DNA of 64,000 nt from Vibrio hangzhouensis (GTDB taxonomy: Bacteria > Pseudomonadota > Gammaproteobacteria > Enterobacterales > Vibrionaceae). Location of the stretch: NCBI RefSeq assembly GCF_900107935.1, contig NZ_FNVG01000006.1, forward strand, positions 124,001-188,000. The letters run 5' to 3'. The notes beneath the pieces were generated by a model, which ran no database searches, was not told the DNA's origin, and saw nothing but the letters and a program-made list of their open reading frames with translations. A program made the position numbers and the translations under genes. This document shows positions 55,400 through 63,652 of the stretch, one piece after another. How positions within the stretch are numbered: position 1 is the first letter of the stretch; the number at the start of each line of letters is the position of its first letter.

Positions 55400-55428
55400 A
55401 AGCCTGAGTCACGTACTCAGGCTTTTTT
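55400..55428 (+). terminator. Terminator of the RND operon
   Basis: Perfect 10-bp stem AAGCCTGAGT/ACTCAGGCTT, 5-base loop, then TTTTTT. Confidence 0.92.
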
Positions 55429-55555
55429 GTTTTGCTGCCTTATAAAACCGTCTTATCGTCAGCTTGTCTGTTGGTGCCCATTCCTGCGTCAAATAGCTTC
55501 GAAAGGGAATAGCTATTCCTTCAACTATTTTCCTTGAATTGAACACCTTGATGAA

Positions 55556-55591
55556 GCTCTGAGTCCTGCATCTTGAGGTCACTTGAGTATA
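55556..55591. repeat. Remnant of the palindromic repeat (right end)
   Basis: GAGTCCTGCATCTTGAGGTC and the following ACTTGAGTATA match the right end of the repeat at 48830-48998; one base differs (CCTGAGG against CTTGAGG). The left end was not found nearby, so it is partial. Confidence 0.75.
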
Positions 55592-55812
55592 TTAGCTGTT
55601 CATTTCAACCTGCTTGAAATTACAGGGAAATAAATAGCGTCATAACGAAGGTTTTTTATTGCCTTGGCGTAAATTATTATTTGACTTCAGATAATCGCCC
55701 CACTTTAGCTCTATTTAACCGCCAACAAATTACAACCTGAAACTTATATACACACTCTGTTACACTTAGCCAGTAAAACACCACAAAATAGCCCAAACTT
55801 GCTCGTCTTCGT

Positions 55813-55835
55813 GCAAATATGAATAGCTCTTATTC
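55813..55835. promoter_or_regulatory. Motif pair shared with the RND promoter
   Basis: GCAAATATGAATA (55813-55825) fused to GAATAGCTCTTATTC (55821-55835), which is the same GAATA-N5-TATTC dyad read on the other strand. About 95-115 bases upstream of the gene. Confidence 0.5.
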
Positions 55836-55927
55836 ATTCCACTAGAAAATCAAATACGTATACTTATCCTCATTGAAGGGAATCAGCAAAAACACAAATT
55901 CAATATTTATTTAAAAGAGATACACAA

Positions 55928-56602
55928 ATGAAAAAGTCAAAACTAACTATTATCGCCGCTTCTATCGTAATGTCTGCTTCTGCTATTGCATCAGAGCGAG
56001 TTAATTTTGCTAACCCTTACGAACTTTATACTGGTGCTTCTGTTGGTTATGGTACTAATGGTGCGCACCTGTCTGCTCAATTCGATACTCAAATGTCTCA
56101 AAACTGGGCGCTACTAGGTAAGTACAACACCGAAGAAAGCTTTGATAATCACAATATCGCTCTTAGCGTCATCAGTATGAGTGGCCTGGGTTTCACCCTT
56201 GCGTATGACTACGATAAGAACTACAAAAATGAAAATCTGAAAGCAAAATCTACTGAAATTTCAGCGCACTACATGTTTGGAAATAACATTGGTTTCTCAT
56301 TCATTCCTGAGCTATCTGTGGGTTCTATGACGCACAACGAGATGTCAAACCGCGCTTACTACAGTGATCTGACACTGAACGCGATTTACAACACATCATC
56401 AGGCCTTTGGGCAAGCGTAGCACCAACCTACAGCTACAGTTACAACGACCTTAAAACCAATCAGGGTAATGAGAGCCTACGTGGCTGGGATGTAAAAGCG
56501 AGCCTAGGTTACACCTTTAAGAATAACCATAGCCTTGCTTATGAATATAAGCGTGAGCACGGTGACAACCTATCACTAGTCAAATATTCATTTGGATTCT
56601 AA
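55928..56602 (+). CDS. Small outer-membrane beta-barrel protein
   Basis: 224 residues. A signal peptide ends near AIASERVNF. The rest alternates polar and hydrophobic residues in about 10-12 strands rich in Tyr and Asn, and the protein ends in YSFGF, the C-terminal Phe signal of barrels recognised by BamA. Upstream motifs resemble those of the RND operon. Not assigned to a named family; a small porin or oligosaccharide channel is possible. Confidence 0.78.
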   Translation: MKKSKLTIIAASIVMSASAIASERVNFANPYELYTGASVGYGTNGAHLSAQFDTQMSQNWALLGKYNTEESFDNHNIALSVISMSGLGFTLAYDYDKNYKNENLKAKSTEISAHYMFGNNIGFSFIPELSVGSMTHNEMSNRAYYSDLTLNAIYNTSSGLWASVAPTYSYSYNDLKTNQGNESLRGWDVKASLGYTFKNNHSLAYEYKREHGDNLSLVKYSFGF

Positions 56603-56608
56603 TTGCAT

Positions 56609-56633
56609 TGAGGCCTGATTAATTCAGGCCTCA
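56609..56633 (+). terminator. Hairpin after the outer-membrane protein gene
   Basis: 10-bp stem TGAGGCCTGA/TCAGGCCTCA, 5-base loop, without a T-run; a weak terminator or stabiliser. Confidence 0.55.
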
Positions 56634-56669
56634 TTACTTCTATTAGCAACCTAAACAAACGTTTTATTT

Positions 56670-56765
56670 ATGAAAAAATTTGGCACTAATAAATATCTTA
56701 AAATCACCATCATGTTCTCACTTTACTTAACTTTCTTTTACATGATGGCCGTTAAGTTCTCCTAG
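56670..56765 (+). CDS. Possible 31-residue membrane peptide
   Basis: A short frame, start ATG, that reads MKKFGTNKYLKI followed by a single hydrophobic span of about 17 residues (TIMFSLYLTFFYMMAV) and ends KFS. The charge pattern fits a one-helix inner-membrane protein with its N-terminus inside. It has no clear ribosome site and sits 45 bases before gltS, so it may be a leader or an accessory peptide. Uncertain. Confidence 0.35.
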   Translation: MKKFGTNKYLKITIMFSLYLTFFYMMAVKFS

Positions 56766-56810
56766 TCACTCGCTATATAAGCAAAGTAAAAAAACACCAA
56801 GGTAAACAAA

Positions 56811-58007
56811 ATGAATATTATTGAAGTGGATGGCTTCCTAGCTTTCACTCTAGCCATTGTCCTTCTCTTCATCGGGAAGCTAATGACAAAAAAGTACGAA
56901 ATATTAAGGAAATACAGCATACCTGAGCCGGTAATCGGCGGTTTTACCTGCGCCATTATCGTCGCTGTTATCTATGCCTTTTTTGACACTACGATCAGCT
57001 TCGATCTGGGTATGCGCGACGCACTGCTGCTCTATTTCTTTGCCGGTATTGGGCTGAGTGCTAATTTCTCTACCCTGCTAAAAGGCGGAAAGCCATTATT
57101 TATTCTTACCGGGTTAAGCGTTGTTTATATCGTTATTCAGAATGGTATTGGGATTAGTGTTGCCACTATGCTGGGGCTTGAGCCTGTTCTGGGATTGATG
57201 GCAGGTTCTATCTCTCTTATCGGTGGTGTCGGTACCACCATGGCATGGGCGCCGACATTCAACGAGATGGGATTAGAAAGTGCTGCCGAAGTCGGACTGG
57301 CAAGTAATACTCTAGGTTTGATTTTTGCCTGTTTAATTGGCGGCCCGATTGCCAACTATCTGATTAAAAGGCACCGTCTTCAGTCACAAGGTGATACTCA
57401 ACTGGATATCGGTGTCTGTCACAATCAGACCGTTAAGCTCGATCACTTCGGTTACCTTTACGCGTGGCTAATGCTGAACCTCAGTCTGATCCTTGGCCAT
57501 TTTATTGATGCCGGACTGAGCAAGATGGGCCTACAACTGCCAATGTTCGTAGCTTGCCTTATCGCAGGTATCTTGATTGGTAACTTTAAGCTTCTGGTTC
57601 TAAAAAAGAAAGTGAGCGAGAACGCGCAGTTAGGTCAAACACTGATTTCCGATATCTGCCTGGGGATGTTCTTGACTATGGCGCTGATGGGACTCCAATT
57701 ATGGCAATTGCAGAGCACTATGCTGTTCATTGGCACCGTTATGTTATTCCAGGTCGCAGCATCGATTCTGTTTACTATCTTTGTGGTATTCCGATTCATG
57801 GGTAAAGACTACGAGTCTTCGGTTATCAGCTCAGGTTTTGGCGGGATCACGCTGGGCTCGACAGCCACAGCCATCGTTAATATGACAGCAGTAACTCAAC
57901 AATACGGCGCGGCTCATAAAGCATTCATTATCGTACCTTTGGTATGTGGATTCTTTATCGATATTGCTAACGCCCTGATTATAAATACGTTTTTACAGGC
58001 ATTGTAG
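56811..58007 (+). CDS. gltS: Sodium/glutamate symporter
   Basis: 398 residues, the length of E. coli GltS (401), with about ten membrane segments in two inverted halves. Matching blocks include YSIPEPVIGGF, LMAGSISLIGGVGTTMAWAP, GLGLIFACLIGGPIANY-like text (here LGLIFACLIGGPIANYLIK) and FGGITLGSTATAIVNMTAV, the two helical hairpin loops. Carries Na+-coupled glutamate uptake. Confidence 0.92.
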   Translation: MNIIEVDGFLAFTLAIVLLFIGKLMTKKYEILRKYSIPEPVIGGFTCAIIVAVIYAFFDTTISFDLGMRDALLLYFFAGIGLSANFSTLLKGGKPLFILTGLSVVYIVIQNGIGISVATMLGLEPVLGLMAGSISLIGGVGTTMAWAPTFNEMGLESAAEVGLASNTLGLIFACLIGGPIANYLIKRHRLQSQGDTQLDIGVCHNQTVKLDHFGYLYAWLMLNLSLILGHFIDAGLSKMGLQLPMFVACLIAGILIGNFKLLVLKKKVSENAQLGQTLISDICLGMFLTMALMGLQLWQLQSTMLFIGTVMLFQVAASILFTIFVVFRFMGKDYESSVISSGFGGITLGSTATAIVNMTAVTQQYGAAHKAFIIVPLVCGFFIDIANALIINTFLQAL

Positions 58008-58062
58008 CGGTCATTGTTAGCGCCGTTCACTTATCACATTAAGATTTCAGAAAGGTAACGAA

Positions 58063-58896
58063 ATGAAGCCGCTCATCGTATTGGGAACAGCCGTCATGCT
58101 ATCGCCAATAAGTTTTGCTCAGGACTCAATCTTCCCCATTTGGGGAGAACAGGCCGCGCAGCGTGGACACACGCTGCCCAAACCCTATGGCTTGTCGCTA
58201 TCTTATATGGATATAAGTAACCCAATCACCATCGACAACATCAACCTAACAGGCGGGATTGGCGACGTCATAGATATCGATGCCACAAAAGCGGAGTTTG
58301 AGGGTTCCAATGTCACCCTGCGTGGCGACGTATGGTTGTTGCCTTTTCTGAATGTATACGGAATTTTGGGATATACACAGGCACAAAGCACCGCAAAAAT
58401 TGACTCTATCTCTTTGGCTGGCCTTCCCATTCCTGTAGATGGTGCCAAGTTCACTCTGGATATGGATGGCATTACTTACGGTATCGGGACCACCGTCGCT
58501 GGAGGCATCAATAACTGGTTCGCTCTGCTGGACATAAATTACACCTACACCGATATCGATGCCATCGATGGCAGCATTAAAACCTTTGTTGCAGCACCCA
58601 GAGTGGGCCATCGCTGGCAATACGATGGTGGTCGAGAGCTCAGAGTGTTTGTTGGTGCCATGTATCAAGATGTGCAACAGCACTTATCCGGCGACATTAA
58701 GGCACTTGGGCTCGACCTCGGCGATATGAACTTTCTCATCGACGATACACGCTTTGAAGTAAGTCAACGCACCGAACAAAAATGGAATGCACTGGCGGGT
58801 TTTCAGTACTCAATCAACCGTGATTGGGATGTGCTAGCAGAAGCTGGATTCGGTCAACGCAAATCCGCCTTTGTTTCTTTGGGAAGGCGCTTTTGA
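58063..58896 (+). CDS. Exported barrel-like protein upstream of a patatin lipoprotein
   Basis: 277 residues. Signal peptide (SFAQDS). The mature part alternates like an outer-membrane barrel, with glycine- and aromatic-rich strands (PYGLSLSYMDIS, FLNVYGILGYTQ, NNWFALLDINYTYTD, GFGQRKSAFVSLGRRF) and ends in Phe. The patatin gene overlaps its stop (TGATG), so the two are translated together. I do not recognise the family. Confidence 0.78.
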   Translation: MKPLIVLGTAVMLSPISFAQDSIFPIWGEQAAQRGHTLPKPYGLSLSYMDISNPITIDNINLTGGIGDVIDIDATKAEFEGSNVTLRGDVWLLPFLNVYGILGYTQAQSTAKIDSISLAGLPIPVDGAKFTLDMDGITYGIGTTVAGGINNWFALLDINYTYTDIDAIDGSIKTFVAAPRVGHRWQYDGGRELRVFVGAMYQDVQQHLSGDIKALGLDLGDMNFLIDDTRFEVSQRTEQKWNALAGFQYSINRDWDVLAEAGFGQRKSAFVSLGRRF

Positions 58897-60263
58897 TGAA
58901 ATACAAATTCGTGACCAGAGCGCTCCTCGTCACTGGATTCACCACGGTACTGACAGCTTGTGCCCCCAGCCTGCAGAGAAATGTGCTCACACCTGATATG
59001 GAGGTCGCAGGCGAGATGATGTTTGAGTCTAACATCCGTACCTGGGGCGATCTAACTCACAGCTATGACATTGGTGGTCAGGGTTCGCATTCACTCAACA
59101 CACCGCTGGACAAAAGTATCCTGAACGATTTGGGGAATCAAACCAAATCCATCGACTATCTGAGTATCTCTGGTGGTGGCGCGGAAGGGGCTTACGGTGC
59201 AGGACTGTTAAATGGCTTATCCGACAGTGGCCAACGACCTGAATACCGTTTAGTGACGGGCATCAGTACCGGAGCGATCATCGGTTTATATGCATTTCTG
59301 GGACAGGAGTTTGACCCGGCACTGCGCGATTTGTATACCCAAACATCAGACGAAGACATCTACAACAAGAGAGGATTATGGGCCCTCACTCACAGCCCTT
59401 CTCTCATGGATACCACCCCTTTTGACCAGATGGTAAGAGCGTTTATCGACCGAGATGTGTTAGATAAGGTGAAGGAACAACATTTGCGAGGACGACTGTT
59501 TCTGGTAAAAACCACCCACTTGGATGCCCAGCGCTCCGTCATCTGGAATATGGGCGAAATCGCCATGCATCAAGGCGACGAGGCAGTAAAACTGTTTCAG
59601 GACGTCATTATCGCGTCAGCATCCATACCTGGTGTATTTAATCCGGTGCTAATCTCAGTCAATATCGACGGTGTCAAATATGACGAAATGCACGTCGATG
59701 GCGGTGTGGTTTCTCAGGTATTTTTTCTGCCCGATTACTTTGACGTTTCAGAGGCCGTCGACAATACACGACAGATGATTGAACAACTTGATGTCACAGA
59801 AGATACTCATATCAACAGCAAAGTCTGGGTAATCAGTAACACCCGATTGGCTGCCAAATGGAATGAAACCACCCCTTCGTTTACCGGAATTATGGGGCGT
59901 TCGATACAAACCATGATCAAATATCAACGCCGAAGTAATATCGCACAAATCTACCGTCAAGCGCAGGAAACTGATTCCGAGTTTCGTCATAGTTATCTAT
60001 CACACTTGATCCCCGAAGCTCAATCGGATGCGCCATTTAACGCGGGCTATATGCAATATCTGTATTGCTATGGCTACCTAAGAGGACTCGATAATCAGCA
60101 CTGGGAAGAGACACCACCTAACTATTGGCAAATTCAAAATGAAGCCAGAGACGCTTTAAAGACACCAAATGCTGTTGAACACATTGATCAGTTTGACTGG
60201 GACACACTGGAGGAAGGGCTACATAAAACAGTGACCCAGTGCCTGACAAAGCTCAATAGCTAA
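58896..60263 (+). CDS. Patatin-like phospholipase lipoprotein
   Basis: 455 residues. A lipoprotein signal (VLTACAPS) comes first. The patatin domain has the oxyanion loop SGGGAEGAYGAG (about 92), nucleophile GISTG (Ser about 124) and the DGG catalytic Asp (about 268). Expected to hydrolyse acyl chains from phospholipids near the outer membrane. It starts one base inside the previous gene's stop, so it is coupled to a barrel-type protein, recalling the PlpD group where patatin and barrel are fused. The start was moved 24 codons in from the longest frame because of the signal peptide. Confidence 0.87.
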   Translation: MKYKFVTRALLVTGFTTVLTACAPSLQRNVLTPDMEVAGEMMFESNIRTWGDLTHSYDIGGQGSHSLNTPLDKSILNDLGNQTKSIDYLSISGGGAEGAYGAGLLNGLSDSGQRPEYRLVTGISTGAIIGLYAFLGQEFDPALRDLYTQTSDEDIYNKRGLWALTHSPSLMDTTPFDQMVRAFIDRDVLDKVKEQHLRGRLFLVKTTHLDAQRSVIWNMGEIAMHQGDEAVKLFQDVIIASASIPGVFNPVLISVNIDGVKYDEMHVDGGVVSQVFFLPDYFDVSEAVDNTRQMIEQLDVTEDTHINSKVWVISNTRLAAKWNETTPSFTGIMGRSIQTMIKYQRRSNIAQIYRQAQETDSEFRHSYLSHLIPEAQSDAPFNAGYMQYLYCYGYLRGLDNQHWEETPPNYWQIQNEARDALKTPNAVEHIDQFDWDTLEEGLHKTVTQCLTKLNS

Positions 60264-60283
60264 CCAGTACCGCCAGACACGAC

Positions 60284-60307
60284 AAAGCCCACTTTTTGGC
60301 GGGCTTT
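60284..60307. terminator. Hairpin between patatin and GNAT genes
   Basis: 7-bp stem AAAGCCC/GGGCTTT around a 10-base T-rich loop, located between convergent genes. Confidence 0.6.
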
Positions 60308-60332
60308 GAGTCTATTGCTTATGACGTTATGT

Positions 60333-60926
60333 TTACGCCTGAGCGGGACGCAACATAAACCAGTATGGGAAGTTTTCACTTTTTGACAAGACTTCGAAGC
60401 CACGACGCTCAAACGTCTTCACCACTTTATCGCTTGAAGCCACCACATATGTTGGTTTGCCCGCAGCGTCCGCCTGATCAGTCACTGTTTTGATAAGTGC
60501 ACTTGCAAGCCCTTTACCACCGGCCTTAGGCGAAACACCCAGTCCCCATAACCAGTAGCAGTCTTGCATTGGCGGGACCGCCAGCATTTGCTCACACACT
60601 TCTTTCGCCAGTTCGATCTTTGATGACCCCATCATGCGCGTTACAATAGCCAACAGCTCCATTTTCTGCATCACATCCGCTTGGTGCTTGCCAGGAGAAC
60701 GCATAATAACGCAGCCATCCAGTTCCGGAGTCGTATACACTTCACCATCAATCAGGCCCCACTCACCAATCGCCCAGCGCCAGTAGGCATCGTGAGCAAA
60801 ATCTCCTGCCTCATCCTGACGCAACGCAGCCTGCATCGCTTCATTGTTCGCATAGGCATCCATAAACATGGCGCTTAACGCAGGTACTGCAGAGTAGTCG
60901 GCTTTAATAATTTTCAATTCTGACAT
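60333..60926 (-). CDS. GNAT-family N-acetyltransferase
   Basis: 197 residues. The acetyl-CoA motif is LGVSPKAGGKGLASALI (about 130-147), preceded by a WLWGL strand and followed by the terminal strand FERRGFEVLSKS. The substrate is unknown; related proteins acetylate small amines or protein N-termini. Confidence 0.85.
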   Translation of the reverse strand: MSELKIIKADYSAVPALSAMFMDAYANNEAMQAALRQDEAGDFAHDAYWRWAIGEWGLIDGEVYTTPELDGCVIMRSPGKHQADVMQKMELLAIVTRMMGSSKIELAKEVCEQMLAVPPMQDCYWLWGLGVSPKAGGKGLASALIKTVTDQADAAGKPTYVVASSDKVVKTFERRGFEVLSKSENFPYWFMLRPAQA

Positions 60927-61198
60927 TCTACTTCCTCTTAGCGGATTGAAATTGACAAACTCACTTGGATTAACATTAGCAAGCCGTATTCACACTTACC
61001 AGTTCCAGCTGTTTGAATGACGTTAAACTAAGCACAGTTTTATTAAATAACAAACAGTTGAGGTCATTTATTACGGTGACTAATCACTTAGCAACTCAAA
61101 AATAGATTTGCTCAGTCGATTCTTACACCGTTTAAAACACCAAAAGAGAATATACAAGCCAAACAGGTAGATGACCGAGTTTCGTCAGACTGCGGTTA
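60927..61198. other. Intergenic region upstream of the GNAT gene
   Basis: About 270 bases that should carry the GNAT promoter; nothing else recognised. Confidence 0.35.
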
Positions 61199-61230
61199 TA
61201 AAAAAACCCGGACAATAAAACTTGTCCGGG
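61199..61230 (-). terminator. Terminator of the dha operon
   Basis: 9-bp perfect stem CCCGGACAA/TTGTCCGGG with a 6-base loop, followed by a run of T on the minus strand. Confidence 0.92.
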
Positions 61231-61253
61231 CTGATTCTTTCAGAGCACTTTAG

Positions 61254-63650
61254 TTACGACGTCACTAATTCCAATGCACGTACCTGTTGCTTCAGTGTCG
61301 GTAACAGCGTTGAACTGGCGCTAAACTTACGTAATCCAAGTTTCAACAACAGCTCTGTCGCTTTGACGTCACCCGCCATCTCACCGCACATGCTGACTGA
61401 AATACCAGCTTTGTTCGCAGACTGAATCGTCAGTTCAATGGCTTTTATCACTGCAGGCTCAAAGTAGTTTACCAACTCAGCTACTTCTGTATTGCCGCGA
61501 TCCGCTGCCATAACATATTGAGTCAGATCATTGGTGCCAATGGAGAAGAAGTCCACTTCCTGAGCCAGTGCATCAGCATTGAACACCGCCGCAGGAACTT
61601 CAATCATAATGCCCACGGGTAAAGCCGTGTCTGCCATTCCCAACTGTGTACGTTGCTTGGCAATCAAGGCTTTTACCGCTCGCACTTCAGCCACATTCGC
61701 AATCATAGGAATCATAAGCTGAATGTTCGGTTGCTCTGCATGGGCGCGAAGAATTGCACGTAATTGAGTCGCAAACAGCTCTTCGTGTTTCAGACATAAA
61801 CGCACGCCACGTTGACCGAGGAACGGGTTCTCCTCTTCCGGCATAGGGTATGCTGCCAAAGGCTTATCACCACCCACGTCGAGACTACGAATCGTAATGG
61901 GCTTATCACCGAAGGCAGCGGCGATCTGTTTATAAACCGCGTACTGCTCATCTTCTGTCGGTAACTCATCGCTTTCCTGAAACAAAAACTCAGTACGGAA
62001 AAGACCAACACCCTCTGCGCCATTGGCTAAGGCCGCTTCGACATCTTCCGGACCACCAATGTTCGCCAGTGCATGAATCTCGATACCATCTTGAGTAACA
62101 GCCTGAGACTGAGCATTTTGTAATGCCAGTTCCTGAGCGGCTAGCCACTCATGACGCTTACTGGCTAGTTCCTCTTTGGTCGCCTCACTTGGGGCAAACC
62201 ACAGAAGTCCACTAAAACCGTCTACGGTAATTTCATCACCAACATTGACCTGCTCAAGACAACCTTGAACCTTAACAACCGCCGGGATACCCATAGCACG
62301 AGCCAAAATTGCACTGTGCGACGTTTTACCGCCCTCACTTAAGCAAATTGCTACTACTTTGGATTTATCCAGCCCAGCCACATCCGATGGCATCAAGTCA
62401 CGTGCGAGCAATACGCTTGGCTGATTAATCGTGATAGCTTTCGGTGTTTCACCCGTCAGAGCGATCATAACCTGACGACAGATATCATACACATCCGCTT
62501 CACGCTCACGCATGTATTGACTCTCTGCTGATTTGTACTGCTCCGCCAGCGCCATCATGACATCAAACCAAGCCTGTTCCGCTATCACTTGCTCTGCGAT
62601 TTCCGCTTCTACTTTTGCTGCAATTTCTGGATCGGCTAACATCATCGCGTGTGCCGCAAAGATTTCACCATGAGGCAACTTGGATTGTGCTTCTAAGTGA
62701 GCTTTCACTTCAGCAATCGCCTCTCGCACTTTCGCCGTTTCTTTATCTGCATCAGTGAAATCGCGACCTGGAACGGCTGGCATCTCTTGAGTGAAAATCA
62801 CCGCTGGCGCTGTGACAATACCGCCATTGACACTAATGCCCGCTAACGCACCATCGATTTCATTGGCAATGACCGCTTCTTCTGGCTGTTCGGGTTCCGT
62901 TTGAACGCCTTTAGCCACTTGTTCCGCCTCACCAAAGTGTTGGTTGGCAAGTTGAGTAAACGCCGCAACGGCTTGTTCTGCATCATGGCCAGATGCATAG
63001 AAAACGATACTTTCATCACAACGAACGCCAAGTTTAGCGATGCTGTTCAGACTTTTGGCACTCACTTTCTGGCCAGCTTTTTCAAGCTGTACGTCACTGG
63101 AAAATGGCGCCAGACAGCCAACAATCGCAGCCGCTGGACGAGCATGAATACCATGAGGGTTTTTAACCAACCATTGGAACGAAAGTGCCTCTGCGCTTAC
63201 GTCAGCTGTGCCGCTCTCCTGTGGAGCTTCAACCGCAACCTCTTCACCAAGGTGCTCTTTCTTGACATCAAGCGCACTGGTTGCTTCTGCAATCACCGCT
63301 TCAATCGGAAGCCCGGCAGCGGCAGCCACAGATGCTGCCATGGTCCCCTCGACGATTGGCGCAGAAACAAGCGCTACTCTCTCACGAGTGTCATCATCCA
63401 GCAGCTCCAAAGCCATTTCGGTGCTGAGAAGTGCACTACCAAGATCCATCAATACCACAACACCGTCTTGGTCACAGACTTCTTCAATCGCACCCATCAC
63501 AGCGATGGCATCTGTACCAATTGGGTTCTCCGGGTCGTCTACCCCAGCTGCGATCGCCAGATTCGCTTTGCCCTGCGTCATTTGAGTGGCCAATTCGGCC
63601 ACTCCTTCAGCTAACAGGCGGCTATGCGATACTACTACAATGCCTACCAT
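61254..63650 (-). CDS. dhaM: DhaM phosphoryl carrier fused to HPr and enzyme I
   Basis: 798 residues, three parts. A DhaM EIIA(Man)-like domain (1-130) holds the phosphorylated His of VVSHSRLL (His 9). An HPr domain (about 155-245) has NPHGIHARPAA (His about 168). A full enzyme I domain (about 265-798) has GGKTSHSAILARA (His about 443), GVGLFRTEFLF and MCGEMAGD (Cys about 752). It passes phosphate from PEP to dihydroxyacetone kinase DhaL. E. coli DhaM (472 residues) has only a truncated enzyme I, so this protein may work without a separate enzyme I. Starts two bases after the dhaL stop; terminator behind. Confidence 0.94.
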   Translation of the reverse strand: MVGIVVVSHSRLLAEGVAELATQMTQGKANLAIAAGVDDPENPIGTDAIAVMGAIEEVCDQDGVVVLMDLGSALLSTEMALELLDDDTRERVALVSAPIVEGTMAASVAAAAGLPIEAVIAEATSALDVKKEHLGEEVAVEAPQESGTADVSAEALSFQWLVKNPHGIHARPAAAIVGCLAPFSSDVQLEKAGQKVSAKSLNSIAKLGVRCDESIVFYASGHDAEQAVAAFTQLANQHFGEAEQVAKGVQTEPEQPEEAVIANEIDGALAGISVNGGIVTAPAVIFTQEMPAVPGRDFTDADKETAKVREAIAEVKAHLEAQSKLPHGEIFAAHAMMLADPEIAAKVEAEIAEQVIAEQAWFDVMMALAEQYKSAESQYMREREADVYDICRQVMIALTGETPKAITINQPSVLLARDLMPSDVAGLDKSKVVAICLSEGGKTSHSAILARAMGIPAVVKVQGCLEQVNVGDEITVDGFSGLLWFAPSEATKEELASKRHEWLAAQELALQNAQSQAVTQDGIEIHALANIGGPEDVEAALANGAEGVGLFRTEFLFQESDELPTEDEQYAVYKQIAAAFGDKPITIRSLDVGGDKPLAAYPMPEEENPFLGQRGVRLCLKHEELFATQLRAILRAHAEQPNIQLMIPMIANVAEVRAVKALIAKQRTQLGMADTALPVGIMIEVPAAVFNADALAQEVDFFSIGTNDLTQYVMAADRGNTEVAELVNYFEPAVIKAIELTIQSANKAGISVSMCGEMAGDVKATELLLKLGLRKFSASSTLLPTLKQQVRALELVTS

Positions 63651-63652
63651 GT

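Larger units (their letters stand above)
55389..55927. other. Intergenic region with terminator, repeat remnant and candidate operator
   Basis: About 540 bases: the RND terminator, the right end of the palindromic repeat, an AT-rich stretch, then the motifs at 55813-55835 before the next gene. GGAATAGCTATTCC near 55509 is a further perfect 14-base dyad. Confidence 0.5.

Noticed and set aside
62901..63614. Long plus-strand frame of 237 codons over dhaM
   Set aside because: Antisense shadow of DhaM/HPr, which has clear active-site motifs on the minus strand.
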